Assembly (NCBI GenBank): GCA_965199335.1
Contig: CBDAQZ010000003.1
Span: 310,001 to 374,000 of the forward strand
Origin: CBDAQV01 sp965199335
GTDB lineage: Bacteria > Pseudomonadota > Alphaproteobacteria > CALMVH01
Length of the DNA stretch: 64,000 nt
Direction: 5' to 3'
Shown piece after piece: positions 55,701-62,021 of the stretch (its first letter is position 1; the number at the start of each line of letters is the position of its first letter). The position numbers and the translations under genes are program-made. Under the pieces are notes generated by a model. It saw only the letters and a program-made list of their open reading frames with translations, did not search any database and was not told the origin of the DNA.

Positions 55701-56440
55701 AGCTGCACCGTGCCGCCCTTGACCACGCCGGCGTTGGTGACCGACCCGTTGACCTGATCGGTGACATCGAAGCTGACCAGGCGGTCGCCGTAAAGGTCGA
55801 GCGTCCACTTGTCGCCCGATGCCAGCGATACCTTGCCCAGGTGAGCGTTGATGACGCCGTTATTGATGACGTTGGGCGCGACCAGCGCCACCAGCCCGCC
55901 CTCCCGCGCGCTTATATGACCATCGTTCTGGATGGTGGCGCCTGAGTTGCCCGGCTGGTCGAACACGAAGTTCCCGGCCATGGCGTTCTGGTTCGAGATG
56001 TTGGCAGTCGATGCTACCAGCCCGCCGACATTGACCTGCGCGCCCTTGGAAAACAGGATACCGTTGGGGTTGACCAGCACCACCTGGCCGTTGGCGGTCA
56101 GGCGCCCGGCGATGGCGGAAGGATCGACGCCGGTGACCCGGTTGACCGCCACCGAGGAACTGTTCGGCTGGATGAACCTTGACGTCTCGCCCGACCCGAT
56201 GGAGAAAGACTGCCAGTTGATGACCGCGCGCCCGGTAGTCTGCGTAACATCCAACTCGCTGCCCGTCTGCGAAATGGTCGCAGAGCCCCCAACCGCCTGA
56301 CCCTGCTGCGGCAGGGCGAGTGCCTCCAGTCCTAGCGGCTCGCCGCTGAACACGGCAATGCCCAGCGCAAGCGCGCTGATCCGAGTAAGTGCGGTACTAG
56401 CAAGTAGATGTCGGGTGATAGGGAGCACCAAGGGAAGCAT
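43799..56440 (-). CDS. Giant TpsA-type adhesin with GLUG and MBG repeats
   Basis: This 4213-residue predicted secreted protein has an N-terminal signal region (~1-42). A filamentous-haemagglutinin TPS secretion domain follows (~45-300, with the NPNGILF motif at 124-130). Two large blocks of GLUG repeats (core GGLVGYNxGxI) cover about residues 620-1890 and 2430-3400. A region with the YWDTQASGQ motif and Ig-like strands (~1905-2310) lies between them. Nine MBG-type beta repeats follow (~3409-4121), then a ~90-residue end with two cysteines (VVCLKNSALSATCAG). The family role is surface attachment via the two-partner route through an outer-membrane TpsB, which is not in this window. The ATG at 56440 has AAGGA just upstream. 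A TATACT at 56455-56460 (minus strand) could be its -10 element, leaving a very short leader. Frequent TPS and GLUG signatures make the call firm; the ligand is unknown. Confidence 0.92.
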   Translation of the reverse strand: MLPLVLPITRHLLASTALTRISALALGIAVFSGEPLGLEALALPQQGQAVGGSATISQTGSELDVTQTTGRAVINWQSFSIGSGETSRFIQPNSSSVAVNRVTGVDPSAIAGRLTANGQVVLVNPNGILFSKGAQVNVGGLVASTANISNQNAMAGNFVFDQPGNSGATIQNDGHISAREGGLVALVAPNVINNGVINAHLGKVSLASGDKWTLDLYGDRLVSFDVTDQVNGSVTNAGVVKGGTVQLTANAAKGIVGNAINMSGVIEATGVHNEGGVIVLDGGDGNVLVKGALIADAKGSGNGGTITAITNGTMDFEGSASAKGGSTGGNGGSIETSGSVLIANPTKIDTSAAHGTTGNWLLDPYELVINASGAAAIDTALASSNVTVQTTAATSATSSTSSYGSAVSVAASLGGNISVASAIAWSSNNSLTLSAYNSVVVASTIQNSGTGNIVLRGDNTGVGTATLGSGKGTVTNNSTISTGGGISIYYDPSGGYTTPATYTGLTAASGATAYMLVNTKTNLTNVNNNLTGTYALGNSITAIGTFAGIGSSATAFSGIFDGNGGIGSTYTIAGANISGTTDVGLFNNSSGKIRNVTVTSGNVTGLSNIGELVGNNTGTVSNVTVTANVTGTSGSQNVGGIVGYSLGLVSAVSSAASVFAATASTNIGDIVGNDAYGGTILNSYASGPISVGTNAEIVGGLAGAGGPLVANSTYSGTITAPLTYGLGGIVGQNTGTISSVSFTGAVVGSIYNSVWGGIAGINSALYSNAIITGANVVSGTLSPGQAAQEIGGLVGLNQGPLVSGTFSGLISVGTQSNNIGGLVGFATSTFSTITGGIVSGTISVGSETYNVGGLVGGNDVGSTISGGIVSATVGINPGQYNTAVGALVGYNGGVIIGLTATNNVTAGSGSLGIGGLVGQNTGTILGGGFTGTVLAGTDTTFSSAVTYVGGLAGYNSGTIANNGTSIGTVSGSITVGTNTQDVGGLVGYATGTASLITGGLVASTAILSAPGGTAIGGLVGYNDAGSTISGGVANETVTIVSTGSFVGGYVGVNVGLISGVTASNNITAVGGPYAGAPNVGGLVGYNDGTVANAAYSGTVAGYSNEVGGIAGNNDDTIIGSTFTGSLTTPGNTYSFGGIAGINSGDLINDTFAATARIIGSDGSQNTGGIVGSNVYGGFVSSSTALGSITVGTQSTAIGGVLGYEIYGSAITASSFNGTIVAGNNSSYIGGLAGYLDDATGFLIAGSTVLASAVLSTTGGTAIGGLVGYNGTTNTITDSVALETVSGLSAIGGIVGINAGTILGGVAANVVTLASGGSSAGGLVGYNRTGIIAGGTFSGTILAGISTTAGAAAYYVGGLAGWNYGGTISDGTVSGKVSAGSNAQDVGGLAGYSGYLTNTPVASNIIGGTVLATASFSTPGGTAIGGLVGYNDANSIISGGTANAPLSGTNYIGGIAGKNVGSISGVTVANNVTGSGTGIGGVVGYNVNTVSNAYRTGGTVSGSTETGGIAGWNAGLISSVSAAGTVQGGASISYLGGIAGFNAGTVSTATWSGYVSAGTSSSYVGGIAGSNGGVVNYSTATGTVLAGNSSSAVGGIAGYNYASGSGYINNDTFSGTVTVGNNTQAIGGLVGNNASGSVGADVMSGTVLAGLTAASVGGGVGVNNSLIGTGVIVSGAITVGSASFAIGGINGLNIGGTVSGTMSGTISAGTNSREIGGLVGYSSGTGAVISSGVVTGTASISDPGGTYVGGLVGYNDTGSTINSGTALEAVSGTSNVGGYVGYNAGVISGVSATNSVTGSALSNYVGGLVGRNAATGKVLKSVATGGVSAGSGSSYIGGLIGGNAGTVSQSYALGSVVAGSANNYVGGLIGTNSSVVSQVYSAGSVTAGAGSASIGGLIGAGTGTVTYAYWDTQASGQATSAAGTGETTAQLTGTLPTGFSTAVWGVTSGSYPYLSGIAAPYTPPVAYEIISGTVVGSGVVGGTVSALVNGTALAGTGIIAADGTYSLQVASDSFSSGQDIETYLTNGLSGNAVRQASGTTETGVNITTGAVNETSDAGAALYSSWLSTAIGGLTNSNILYSISGSTILFNSGINYNVVGGAATITIDKAISTTGTVTLNTTSTGTQTTAITAGTLNVQGAGGSFALTNASNNVGTLTGSTGSLNFVDNAALNLGTLTVTGIATLSATGAVTQSGALTAGTVVLNGTGQTWTLGNAGNAIATLNGNTGSISLVDSSALNISATTATGAVSVTGTSGISVTGALVSGGNVLLRADSAGADNASHSTITGSISAAGSVAIYYDPTSYAAPTTFANITAGSGATEYMLVNSVSDLGNVSTNLDGTYALGKNITAVGAFAGIGSSVTAFSGLFDGNGGIGTYSIAGASVTNTVSGAIDVGFFNNNSGTIRNLTLSSLSVSVGNNATSVGGLVGLNSGTINNDLVTGGNGVAAGTGVNNIGGLIGGNVSGSIISSTANIYVQAQNNAVNLGGLVGYNTGTVTGGSVTDNFGLYYYSYNNIGGVIGDNVGYLNGVNAYGTISSAGGNYTGGLVGVNAGTIAGGTAAVSITVAGSGSGNVGGLAGGNTSTVSNGLFSGNITASSGSTIIGGLVGSNTGRISGGTVSGTVSAGSNAQDVGGLVGYASGAASLITGGTVLGTAALSTPNGTAIGGLVGYNDYGSTISGGTANEAVSGATYVGGVVGYDSGVVTGITATNTASGTQFAGGIAGFVYNGGTIVNSTFSGSLTGTMQSGGIVGFSNGTVQNDVFSGTATFVTGGYNDGGLVGEEQAGAVISGGTASGTVLVNAGNFGYDGLVVGVIDSGASIAGITASGAISSASGVSVIGGLVGWNLGTISSGVFSGTVNAGSATSMVGGLAGWNYGGTVSGGTLSGSVSVGSNSQQVGGLVGYSGYGTGTSVTSTISGGTVVGTAVLSTPGGTAIGGLVGYNDYGSTVSGGTANEAVSGVSQIGGVVGVNAGVVSGITAANNVTGAAFSGALGGIAGYNSGTLSNDVVNGGIVSGGTFAYDLGGLVGTNSGSIIGGSASDSILAGGGNYIGGIAGSNSGTVTASSFSGTVSGLNNIGGILGQNVFGHITAVTSSGTVSGAAGSNAIGGLVGWNDAATVVGGTFSGIVIVGSGSTVIGGLIGLNQGAVTSYVSGTTTTSPAVSGTINAGSGSQQIGGLIGLQGIGQSLTAGTFSGTINAGSANTGIGGLIGYNNRGTVSGGTVSGAVSVGSNSSQVGGLVGYSGYGTAVSVTSSISGGTVLGTAVLSTPGGTSVGGLVGYNDTGSTISGGTSNEAVSGASAVGGLVGYNAGVVTGMAAINSVTGGASSTAIGGIVGYNSGNLTASTFSGNVSVGTGSFAVGGLAGFNYTSGTVASDSGTGGVTAGAGSTYIHGGNQIGSDLNNGGSSTPGQQSITVTAGSATTTYGTAVGALTYSSSGTLESGDTYSSILSGSLSAGSTAAGTYAIGQGSVALTSPYAALDYTLTYVSANEVINKAALTVTATAESKSYGAADPTLAYTATGYQYSDGAGIFTGALSRAAGENVGTYAIGQNTLSAGSNYTITYVGNNLTIGTVALVVTATAESKTYGASDPTLAYTASGYQNGDGAGIFTGALSRAAGENVGSYAIGQNTLSAGSNYVISYTGNNLTITPATLTVSATAESKTYGASDPTLAYTATGYQYSDGSSILTGALSRAAGQNVGSHAIGQNTLSAGSNYTIVYTGNSLTVTPATLTVSATAESKTYGSSDPTLTYTATGYQYSDGTGVFTGALNRTAGENVGSYAIGQNTLSAGSNYTIAYVDNNLTITPATVTVTANGSQTYGGTNVGVSYAYSGLVNGDASGVIGGMGYSTPANSASNVGSYSVTATGGSAVNYTVVDAAGTYVVNKADLTITANDAGRLYNSPDPTFTAAFTGLVLGQSASVITNLAITANDPANANAGTTWTITAAGGTNSNYNISYATGTLTVGKSNLTITPVDTSKTYGSANPTFTSSYQGLQTGDTVTGISYTTTATTGSNVGQYQIIASNAVANDYVIVYMPGALTITPAPLTITAGDVTRTQSQPDPAFGATYTGLVNGDTPGVVTGLAYLAGDQGSSVVGRYNLTAYGAMANNYNISYVPGTITVTPDRNQPLTTTLPQGTNSSILSLVVSNQIATSVTPQGEHEPSSPYTQSGFENVLVNLLETGDDRQNDKVVCLKNSALSATCAGSLVIHGFPDAP
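45028..45963 (-). repeat. Four near-identical ~234 bp MBG repeats in the adhesin gene
   Basis: Four consecutive 78-residue units contain the recurring TATAESKTYGASDPTLAYTA and AIGQNTLSAGSNY blocks with few changes. DNA identity is visibly high between units, so unequal recombination can add or remove copies. More diverged MBG units lie on both sides. Confidence 0.85.
46240..49160 (-). repeat. GLUG repeat block 2 of the adhesin
   Basis: Roughly 20-30-residue units ending GGLVGYN or GGIAGxN recur, interspersed with a longer repeated cassette TVLGTAxLSTPGGTAIGGLV followed by YNDxGSTISGGTxNEAVSG. Limits are approximate. Confidence 0.75.
50770..54583 (-). repeat. GLUG repeat block 1 of the adhesin
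   Basis: The same GLUG units and cassette as in block 2 recur here in greater number and more diverged form. Each block is preceded by the same lead-in module (YMLVN, TYALG, FAGIGSS and FDGNGGIG) at about 54.9 and 49.5 kb, indicating a large ancestral duplication. Limits are approximate. Confidence 0.75.
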
Positions 56441-57059
56441 AGTCCTTAATCTATAGTATAAGCAATTAATTCCCCAGAAAACTCGTTGATAGTAGATGTT
56501 ATTTTGAAATGCTATATTTTTTGTTAATTATTTGTATTTGTCCCAAATTATTAACGCGCTGAAAATGAGAGAAAGGGCTTCAATTAATGTCAATATGAGG
56601 CTGCGAATACCGTGCCCTAACTAACAGAGTGGGCTGCATTCTAATCGCTGTTGTTCCACTCAACGATCCTGTTCGTGAAAATTATTTCACTGGTACCTTG
56701 CTGAGAATTCCCTTTATTTCCCTGATAAACAGGGAATAGGGTACAGAAAGGCGTTCGACGCAGACTGCGTCCACCGCCATGATTTTTTTCCTATATGACA
56801 ATGACTTAAACTATCCGCACCGTCGCCCGGTTCCGGGCGTCGTCACGCGAGACATGGCTGTAGTAGGCAATGGATCATCGCGGCGGCACTCAGCAAGTGA
56901 CATCAGTATCTTAGCTGCGACAATCGATAGATTACGTCGACGTAACTGCCGCCTGATGGAAAGCGATGAAGCGTCTTCGCAAAATGTTATCGTCGGTGAA
57001 CATTTGCAATCGCTTTGGCAGTACCCACCTCTTTAAGACCAAGCAAAATGGATGTTGTC
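56441..57059 (+). other. AT-richer intergenic region upstream of the adhesin
   Basis: The stretch lies between the adhesin start and the zinc-finger gene and must hold promoters for both. It includes an inverted repeat at 56718-56736. An open frame at 56779-57036 has no family likeness or ribosome site, and I do not count it as a gene. Confidence 0.5.
56718..56736 (+). repeat. Inverted repeat TTCCCTG-N5-CAGGGAA
   Basis: TTCCCTG at 56718-56724 and CAGGGAA at 56730-56736 form a perfect seven-bp dyad. Related half-sites (ATTCCCT before and AATAGGG after) flank it. It could be an operator or an element end; no partner copy was found in the window. Confidence 0.6.
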
Positions 57060-57323
57060 ATGGCAAGCGGATGGGCTCCTGACGGGGCGGTACAAGACCA
57101 GATTGACGATACGATTAGAGATGAGGTGGCAAGAGCTCGAGCCCGCCTTACCATCGGTGAGGGACTATCGCACTGCGTAGAGTGCGATGAGGAAATTCCA
57201 GAACGGCGACGTCTGGCGATCCCTGGCGTCCGTACTTGCGTTTCCTGTCAGTCGAATCATGATCGCCGTCCCGTCGATATCGGCTTCAACCGACGGGGCA
57301 GCAAAGACAGCCAGCTTAAGTGA
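57060..57323 (+). CDS. DksA/TraR family C4-type zinc-finger protein
   Basis: This 87-residue protein starts MASGWAPDGAVQDQIDDTI, has the coiled-coil segment RDEVARARARL, and a C4 zinc finger HCVECDEEIPERRR...CVSC near residues 40-65. It matches the short YbiI-like members of the DksA/TraR family, which resemble the RNA-polymerase secondary-channel regulator DksA but lack its long arm. An ATG four codons upstream is the alternative start. It is common on phages and islands. Confidence 0.82.
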   Translation: MASGWAPDGAVQDQIDDTIRDEVARARARLTIGEGLSHCVECDEEIPERRRLAIPGVRTCVSCQSNHDRRPVDIGFNRRGSKDSQLK

Positions 57324-57752
57324 CTTTGAAGCATTGAGCGGTACTTGGGGCAGAAAACGTCTCAGCTCCACCAGCGGCAACGGCCACCAAATGGCTCAAC
57401 CGAAGCATCAGTTGCTCATATGAATGAGCCGGCCCTCGCTGATATGGTTGGCAAACCTACGGGCCACCGATTTTTTGCAGGTACGATTCCAGGGATTGTC
57501 CCAAACATCGAATTTTTGAATTCCGACGGGCCAATCTGGGCGACAAAGCGCTGGCACTTCAATTTCTATGATCGCGCTCAAATAGGTTGCAACAGTTTTG
57601 GTCATTGACCGTTGAAATGTGTGGCTGGCTTTCCTCGGCCCCCTTAAGACATAGGCGGCGAAGCCTGACCGATCGCCTGACTGATTGCGGCTGCTTTGGG
57701 CGGCATGCAACGGGCAAGTGTTTGGGGCAGTAAAAATAAGACGAGAAGACGA
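57324..57752 (+). other. Intergenic region before the kinase operon
   Basis: I see no gene here that I can support. Short open frames exist on both strands (for example 57345-57608 plus and 57408-57710 minus) but lack family likeness. The stretch presumably carries the promoter of the signalling operon. Confidence 0.45.
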
Positions 57753-60700
57753 ATGAAACGAAACAAGACGTCAGACAGCTCGACAAGGAAGTCCGGCTTT
57801 GACCCAGTTATTACAATTGGTTTGATAGGCGTGCTTGTTTTTTTTATAGTTTCAGGTGCATTTGCCTACCGTAATCTTCATACGCTCCGCGAAGATAATC
57901 AGAAGATAATTCATTCCCATCGGGTTATCACCGACCTGGACGGATTGTTATCCAGCATGCAGGACGCTGAAACGGGCCAGCGTGGTTTCCTGTTGACGGG
58001 AAATGAAAAATATCTGGATCCCTATAGCGAAGCCATAAATGCCATTCCCAAGCGGTTTGACGAAATCACACAACTAACAGCCGATAGTTCCATTCAGCAG
58101 GCAAATATAGGAGCGCTTAGAAAGCACGTGGACGCCAAGCTTTCAGAGCTTGAACAAACTATCGAATTGCGGAAGACCCAGGGCCCCGAAGCAGCCCTCA
58201 CAGTGGTCAATACCGACCGCGGCAAGATGGAAATGGATGCGATCCGTACGCAGATTGCACAAATGGCTCTGGAAGAAGAGAATGTGCGCAGCAAGCGTTT
58301 GGCCGAGATGGACAATGCCTATAAGACCGCGCTGGGCACAGCCTTATTATCCAGCCTCACAGGTATGCTTCTGACGCTGGCTGTGGGCCTGCTAATCCAT
58401 AAAGCAATGCGCGCCCGCCAGCGCGAAGAGTGGCTTCAATCGGGTCGCGCCGAATTGGCTGTTGTTATGCAGGGCGATCAGACGATCGACCAGCTCGGTC
58501 AAAATATCTTACGCTTCCTTGTGAAATATGTTGGCGCGGTCGCCGGCGCGCTCTTTGTTGGAGATAACGGTAACTATTTGCAGACTTCGACATATGGTGT
58601 GCCCGCCGATTCAGGAATTCTTGAGACCTTCAAATTGAAGGAAGGCTTGCTGGGCCAGGCTGCCGCCGACGGCAATTCCATACTCATTGATGATGTGCCG
58701 GATGGATATCTTTCATTCGGAACTTCGATGGGCAGAAGCAAGCCCAAGCATCTCATCATTTCTCCTGGCAGCGTCGATGACGCAGTCAATACGGTGATCG
58801 AACTTGGCTTTCTCAGCCCGTCAAATGACATGATTCTGGAACTGCTCAGCCAAGCTTCGGCATCGATTGCGATTGCCGTTCGTTCGGCCAGTTACCGTGG
58901 CGAATTGCAATCGCTGCTTGAGGAGACACAGCGTCAATCCGAAGAAGTGCAGGCTCAGGGGGAAGAACTGCGTGTTTCTAACGAAGAGCTGGAAGAGCAA
59001 AGCAACGCTCTCAAAGAGTCTCAGGCCCGGCTCGAGCAGCAACAGGTCGAGCTTGAGCAGATCAATTCTCAGCTGGAAGGACAGGCCCAGCAGCTGGAAG
59101 CCGAGCGTGATAACCTTTCCCGTGCGAATGCGGCAGTGGAGCTGAAGGCAAGGGAGCTAGAACAAGCCAGCAAGTATAAATCGGACTTCCTGGCGAACAT
59201 GTCCCATGAATTGCGCACCCCCCTTAATTCATCCTTGATCCTTGCAAAACTACTAGCGGATAATCCCGACGATAATCTAACCCCGGAACAGGTAAAATTT
59301 GCCCAGACGATTCAGTCGTCTGGTAACGACCTCCTCACCCTCATCAATGACATTCTGGATCTTTCCAAGATCGAGGCAGGCCATGTTGAGATCAGACCGA
59401 CAGTCATATCCGTAAGGCGCATCACTGATAATCTGCGTCAGCTATTCGACCCGATTGCGAAGGACAAACGGGTCGATTTCCTAATCGACGTCGCGCCCGA
59501 ATGCCCTGTAAATATTGAGACTGATGCACAGCGTCTGGAACAAGTTCTAAAGAACCTTCTTTCCAATGCCTTTAAATTTACAGAGGCGGGGCAAGTCGGT
59601 TTGGCAATCCGACAGGCTGACGATGGCCAGATCGCATGGTCCGTAACCGACACCGGCATTGGAATTTCCGAACAGCAGCAGCAGATCGTATTCGAGGCTT
59701 TTCATCAAGCTGACGGCACTATCAGTCGGAAGTATGGCGGAACGGGCCTCGGCCTTTCCATCTCGCGAGAATTGGTCCGCCTATTAGACGGTTCAATCCA
59801 GCTGAAAAGCAGTCTTGGCCAGGGCAGCACTTTTACGGCGCTCATTCCGGAGGCTTACGATCCGGCAAAGGTAACCTCACGCAAAGCGGAAGGTCATCCC
59901 ATAATTTCTGGGCCAACGTTGATACCGGAAGCTCCCAGCGTTTCGATACCCAAACGGCTCCGCATCGTAGAAGATGATCGAGACACAGGCACTGACAATC
60001 GACGGACATTGCTCGTAGTGGAAGACGATGAAACGTTTGCCGGCATTTTGCGTGATCTATCGCGCGAGCTGGGCTTTCGCTCACTCGTGGCGGGTACGGC
60101 AGAAGAAGCTCTCGCCTTGGCAAAGGAATTCATGCCTAACGCAATCGTTCTTGATGTCGGCCTACCTGACCAGTCCGGACTTTCAGTGCTCGATCGGCTC
60201 AAATATGATGTGAAAACGCGTCATATTCCAATCCATATCGTCTCGGCGGGCGATCATGCCGAAGCTGCGCTGGCGCTCGGCGCAATCGGATACATGTTGA
60301 AGCCAGTCAAGCGAGAAGAACTGGTCGATGTTCTCAAGAAGCTGGAAGCCAAGCTATCTCAGGGCATGCGCCGCGTATTGATCGTGGAAGACGATCAGGT
60401 GCAGCGCGAGGCAGTCGGCAAGCTGTTAACCTCACATGATGTCGAGACGGTAGCTGCAGGTACAGCCGCCGAGTGCTTGGAACTATTGAAGACGGAAACG
60501 TTCGATTGCATGGTTCTGGACCTCTCGCTTCCGGACGCATCGGGCTATTCATTGCTGGAGACATTGAGTCAGGAAGATGCCTATTCCTTTCCACCCGTAA
60601 TCGTCTACACCGGCCGCGATCTTTCAGCTGGCGATGAACAGCGTCTTCGCCGGTATTCAAAATCCATCATCATCAAGGGCGCGAAGTCACCGGAACGCTT

Positions 60701-61187
60701 GCTCGATGAAGTGACATTGTTCCTGCATCAGGTCGTGGCGGAATTGCCGGATGAACAACAGAAGATGATCCGAAAGGCCAGGAACAGGGATGGATTGCTT
60801 GAAGGTCGAAGAATCCTGGTCGTTGAAGACGACGTAAGAAACGTCTACGCCCTTACGAATATTCTTGAGCCGCGCGGGGCTGTCGTCGAGATCGCGCGTA
60901 ATGGCAAGGAAGCGCTCGATATTATCGGAAAATTTTCTGGGCAGCCCGGATTGGAAATTGATCTCGTCCTAATGGATGTGATGATGCCGGTGATGGATGG
61001 CCTCACGGCCACCAGAGAAATCCGCAAAAATCCCGACTGGAAAAGGCTGCCAATCATCACGCTGACGGCAAAGGCGATGCCCGATGACCAGCAGCGATGC
61101 ATAGAGGCGGGTGCAAACGATTATATGGCCAAACCGCTCGATGTGGAGAAGCTCTTGTCTCTGGTACGCGTGTGGATGCCGCGATGA
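57753..61187 (+). CDS. Hybrid histidine kinase: CHASE3-GAF-HisKA-HATPase-REC-REC-REC
   Basis: This is a 1144-residue membrane sensor kinase. Two transmembrane helices (~18-39 and ~195-216) bracket a periplasmic CHASE3 domain (with MQDAETGQRGFLLTG). A GAF domain (~235-378), a Gln/Glu-rich coiled coil (~383-475), HisKA with the phospho-acceptor H485 in NMSHELRTP, and HATPase_c (LLSNAFKFT, DTGIGI, GTGLGLSI) follow. Three receiver domains end the protein, with acceptors D801, D923 and D1075. The ATG at 57753 is preferred over the frame opening at 57696. Downstream cheR, cheB and REC-kinase genes follow at short spacing, so phosphorelay and methylation parts are likely one system. Base composition is AT-richer than the dcw genes. 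Confidence 0.93.
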   Translation: MKRNKTSDSSTRKSGFDPVITIGLIGVLVFFIVSGAFAYRNLHTLREDNQKIIHSHRVITDLDGLLSSMQDAETGQRGFLLTGNEKYLDPYSEAINAIPKRFDEITQLTADSSIQQANIGALRKHVDAKLSELEQTIELRKTQGPEAALTVVNTDRGKMEMDAIRTQIAQMALEEENVRSKRLAEMDNAYKTALGTALLSSLTGMLLTLAVGLLIHKAMRARQREEWLQSGRAELAVVMQGDQTIDQLGQNILRFLVKYVGAVAGALFVGDNGNYLQTSTYGVPADSGILETFKLKEGLLGQAAADGNSILIDDVPDGYLSFGTSMGRSKPKHLIISPGSVDDAVNTVIELGFLSPSNDMILELLSQASASIAIAVRSASYRGELQSLLEETQRQSEEVQAQGEELRVSNEELEEQSNALKESQARLEQQQVELEQINSQLEGQAQQLEAERDNLSRANAAVELKARELEQASKYKSDFLANMSHELRTPLNSSLILAKLLADNPDDNLTPEQVKFAQTIQSSGNDLLTLINDILDLSKIEAGHVEIRPTVISVRRITDNLRQLFDPIAKDKRVDFLIDVAPECPVNIETDAQRLEQVLKNLLSNAFKFTEAGQVGLAIRQADDGQIAWSVTDTGIGISEQQQQIVFEAFHQADGTISRKYGGTGLGLSISRELVRLLDGSIQLKSSLGQGSTFTALIPEAYDPAKVTSRKAEGHPIISGPTLIPEAPSVSIPKRLRIVEDDRDTGTDNRRTLLVVEDDETFAGILRDLSRELGFRSLVAGTAEEALALAKEFMPNAIVLDVGLPDQSGLSVLDRLKYDVKTRHIPIHIVSAGDHAEAALALGAIGYMLKPVKREELVDVLKKLEAKLSQGMRRVLIVEDDQVQREAVGKLLTSHDVETVAAGTAAECLELLKTETFDCMVLDLSLPDASGYSLLETLSQEDAYSFPPVIVYTGRDLSAGDEQRLRRYSKSIIIKGAKSPERLLDEVTLFLHQVVAELPDEQQKMIRKARNRDGLLEGRRILVVEDDVRNVYALTNILEPRGAVVEIARNGKEALDIIGKFSGQPGLEIDLVLMDVMMPVMDGLTATREIRKNPDWKRLPIITLTAKAMPDDQQRCIEAGANDYMAKPLDVEKLLSLVRVWMPR

Positions 61188-61196
61188 GATCTCCGC

Positions 61197-62021
61197 ATGC
61201 CTGAAAAGACCGAAGACATCGAAATCCGTCTGCTACTGGAGGCGCTTTACCTGCGATATCACTACGATTTTCGTAATTACGCCTTTGCGTCGGTAAAGCG
61301 GCGGCTGAAGCAGGCTTGCCTACAACTTGGATTTGTAAACTTTTCTGTCCTTCAGGAAAGCCTACTGCACGATCCCACGATGTTGCCCCGCTTGCTGGGA
61401 TTCTTGACAGTCCAGGTCAGCGAGATGTTTCGCGATCCCTCGTATTTTCAGGCTATCCGCGAAAAGGTAGTGCCGCATCTTCGAACATATCCCTCGCTGA
61501 AAATCTGGATTGCAGGTTGCAGCGAGGGCGAAGAATTATATTCTTTCGTTATCCTTTTCAGGGAAGAAGGGCTGGAAGACCGAACTATCTTTTACGCAAC
61601 CGACATCAATCAAAATGCGTTGGAGAAAGCTGAGTCTGGCGTCTTTTCTCTGGACCGGATGCAATTGTTTACCGAGAACCACCGCAGGTCCGGCGGTAAA
61701 TCGTCCCTATCCGACTATTACAGTGCCGCCTACGGCAGAGCGTCATTCGACAAGAGTCTGCGCAAGCAGGTGGTATTTTCTGACCATAGCCTGGTGACTG
61801 ATGCCGTATTCGCGGAGATGAATCTGATTTCCTGCCGCAACGTCCTGATCTATTTCGATCGTCCATTGCAGGATCGAGCCGTCGGCTTGTTCAATGATTC
61901 CCTGGCGCGCAAGGGTTTTCTAGGGCTCGGCGCAAAGGAAACGCTCCGCTTTTCAAAGCATTCCGCTTCCTTCACCGAATTCGTGCGTGAGGAGAAGATT
62001 TATCAGAGGCTTGGCGAATGA
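61197..62021 (+). CDS. CheR-type protein-glutamate methyltransferase
   Basis: This 274-residue protein has a CheR N-terminal helical domain and a SAM domain with IWIAGCSEGEELYS, DINQNALEKA and MNLISCRNVLIYFD, all close to classical CheR. Classical CheR has GCSTGEEPYS; the S-E and L changes are mild. No chemoreceptor or cheA/cheW is in the window, so its target may be the CHASE3 kinase or an unlinked receptor. It starts nine bases after the kinase stop and overlaps the next gene by four bases. Confidence 0.92.
   Translation: MPEKTEDIEIRLLLEALYLRYHYDFRNYAFASVKRRLKQACLQLGFVNFSVLQESLLHDPTMLPRLLGFLTVQVSEMFRDPSYFQAIREKVVPHLRTYPSLKIWIAGCSEGEELYSFVILFREEGLEDRTIFYATDINQNALEKAESGVFSLDRMQLFTENHRRSGGKSSLSDYYSAAYGRASFDKSLRKQVVFSDHSLVTDAVFAEMNLISCRNVLIYFDRPLQDRAVGLFNDSLARKGFLGLGAKETLRFSKHSASFTEFVREEKIYQRLGE

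Noticed and set aside
46214..56300. Many plus-strand open frames inside the adhesin gene
   Set aside because: They are antisense shadows of repetitive Gly/Ser/Thr/Val codons, giving Ala/Pro-rich readings with no family likeness.
43799..56440. CRISPR array in the repeat-rich region
   Set aside because: Repeats are coding, of varied length and spacing, and lack constant short repeats with unique spacers. No array was seen elsewhere.
56779..57036. 85-residue open frame before the zinc-finger gene
   Set aside because: No ribosome site, no recognisable sequence, and it lies in an AT-rich upstream region.
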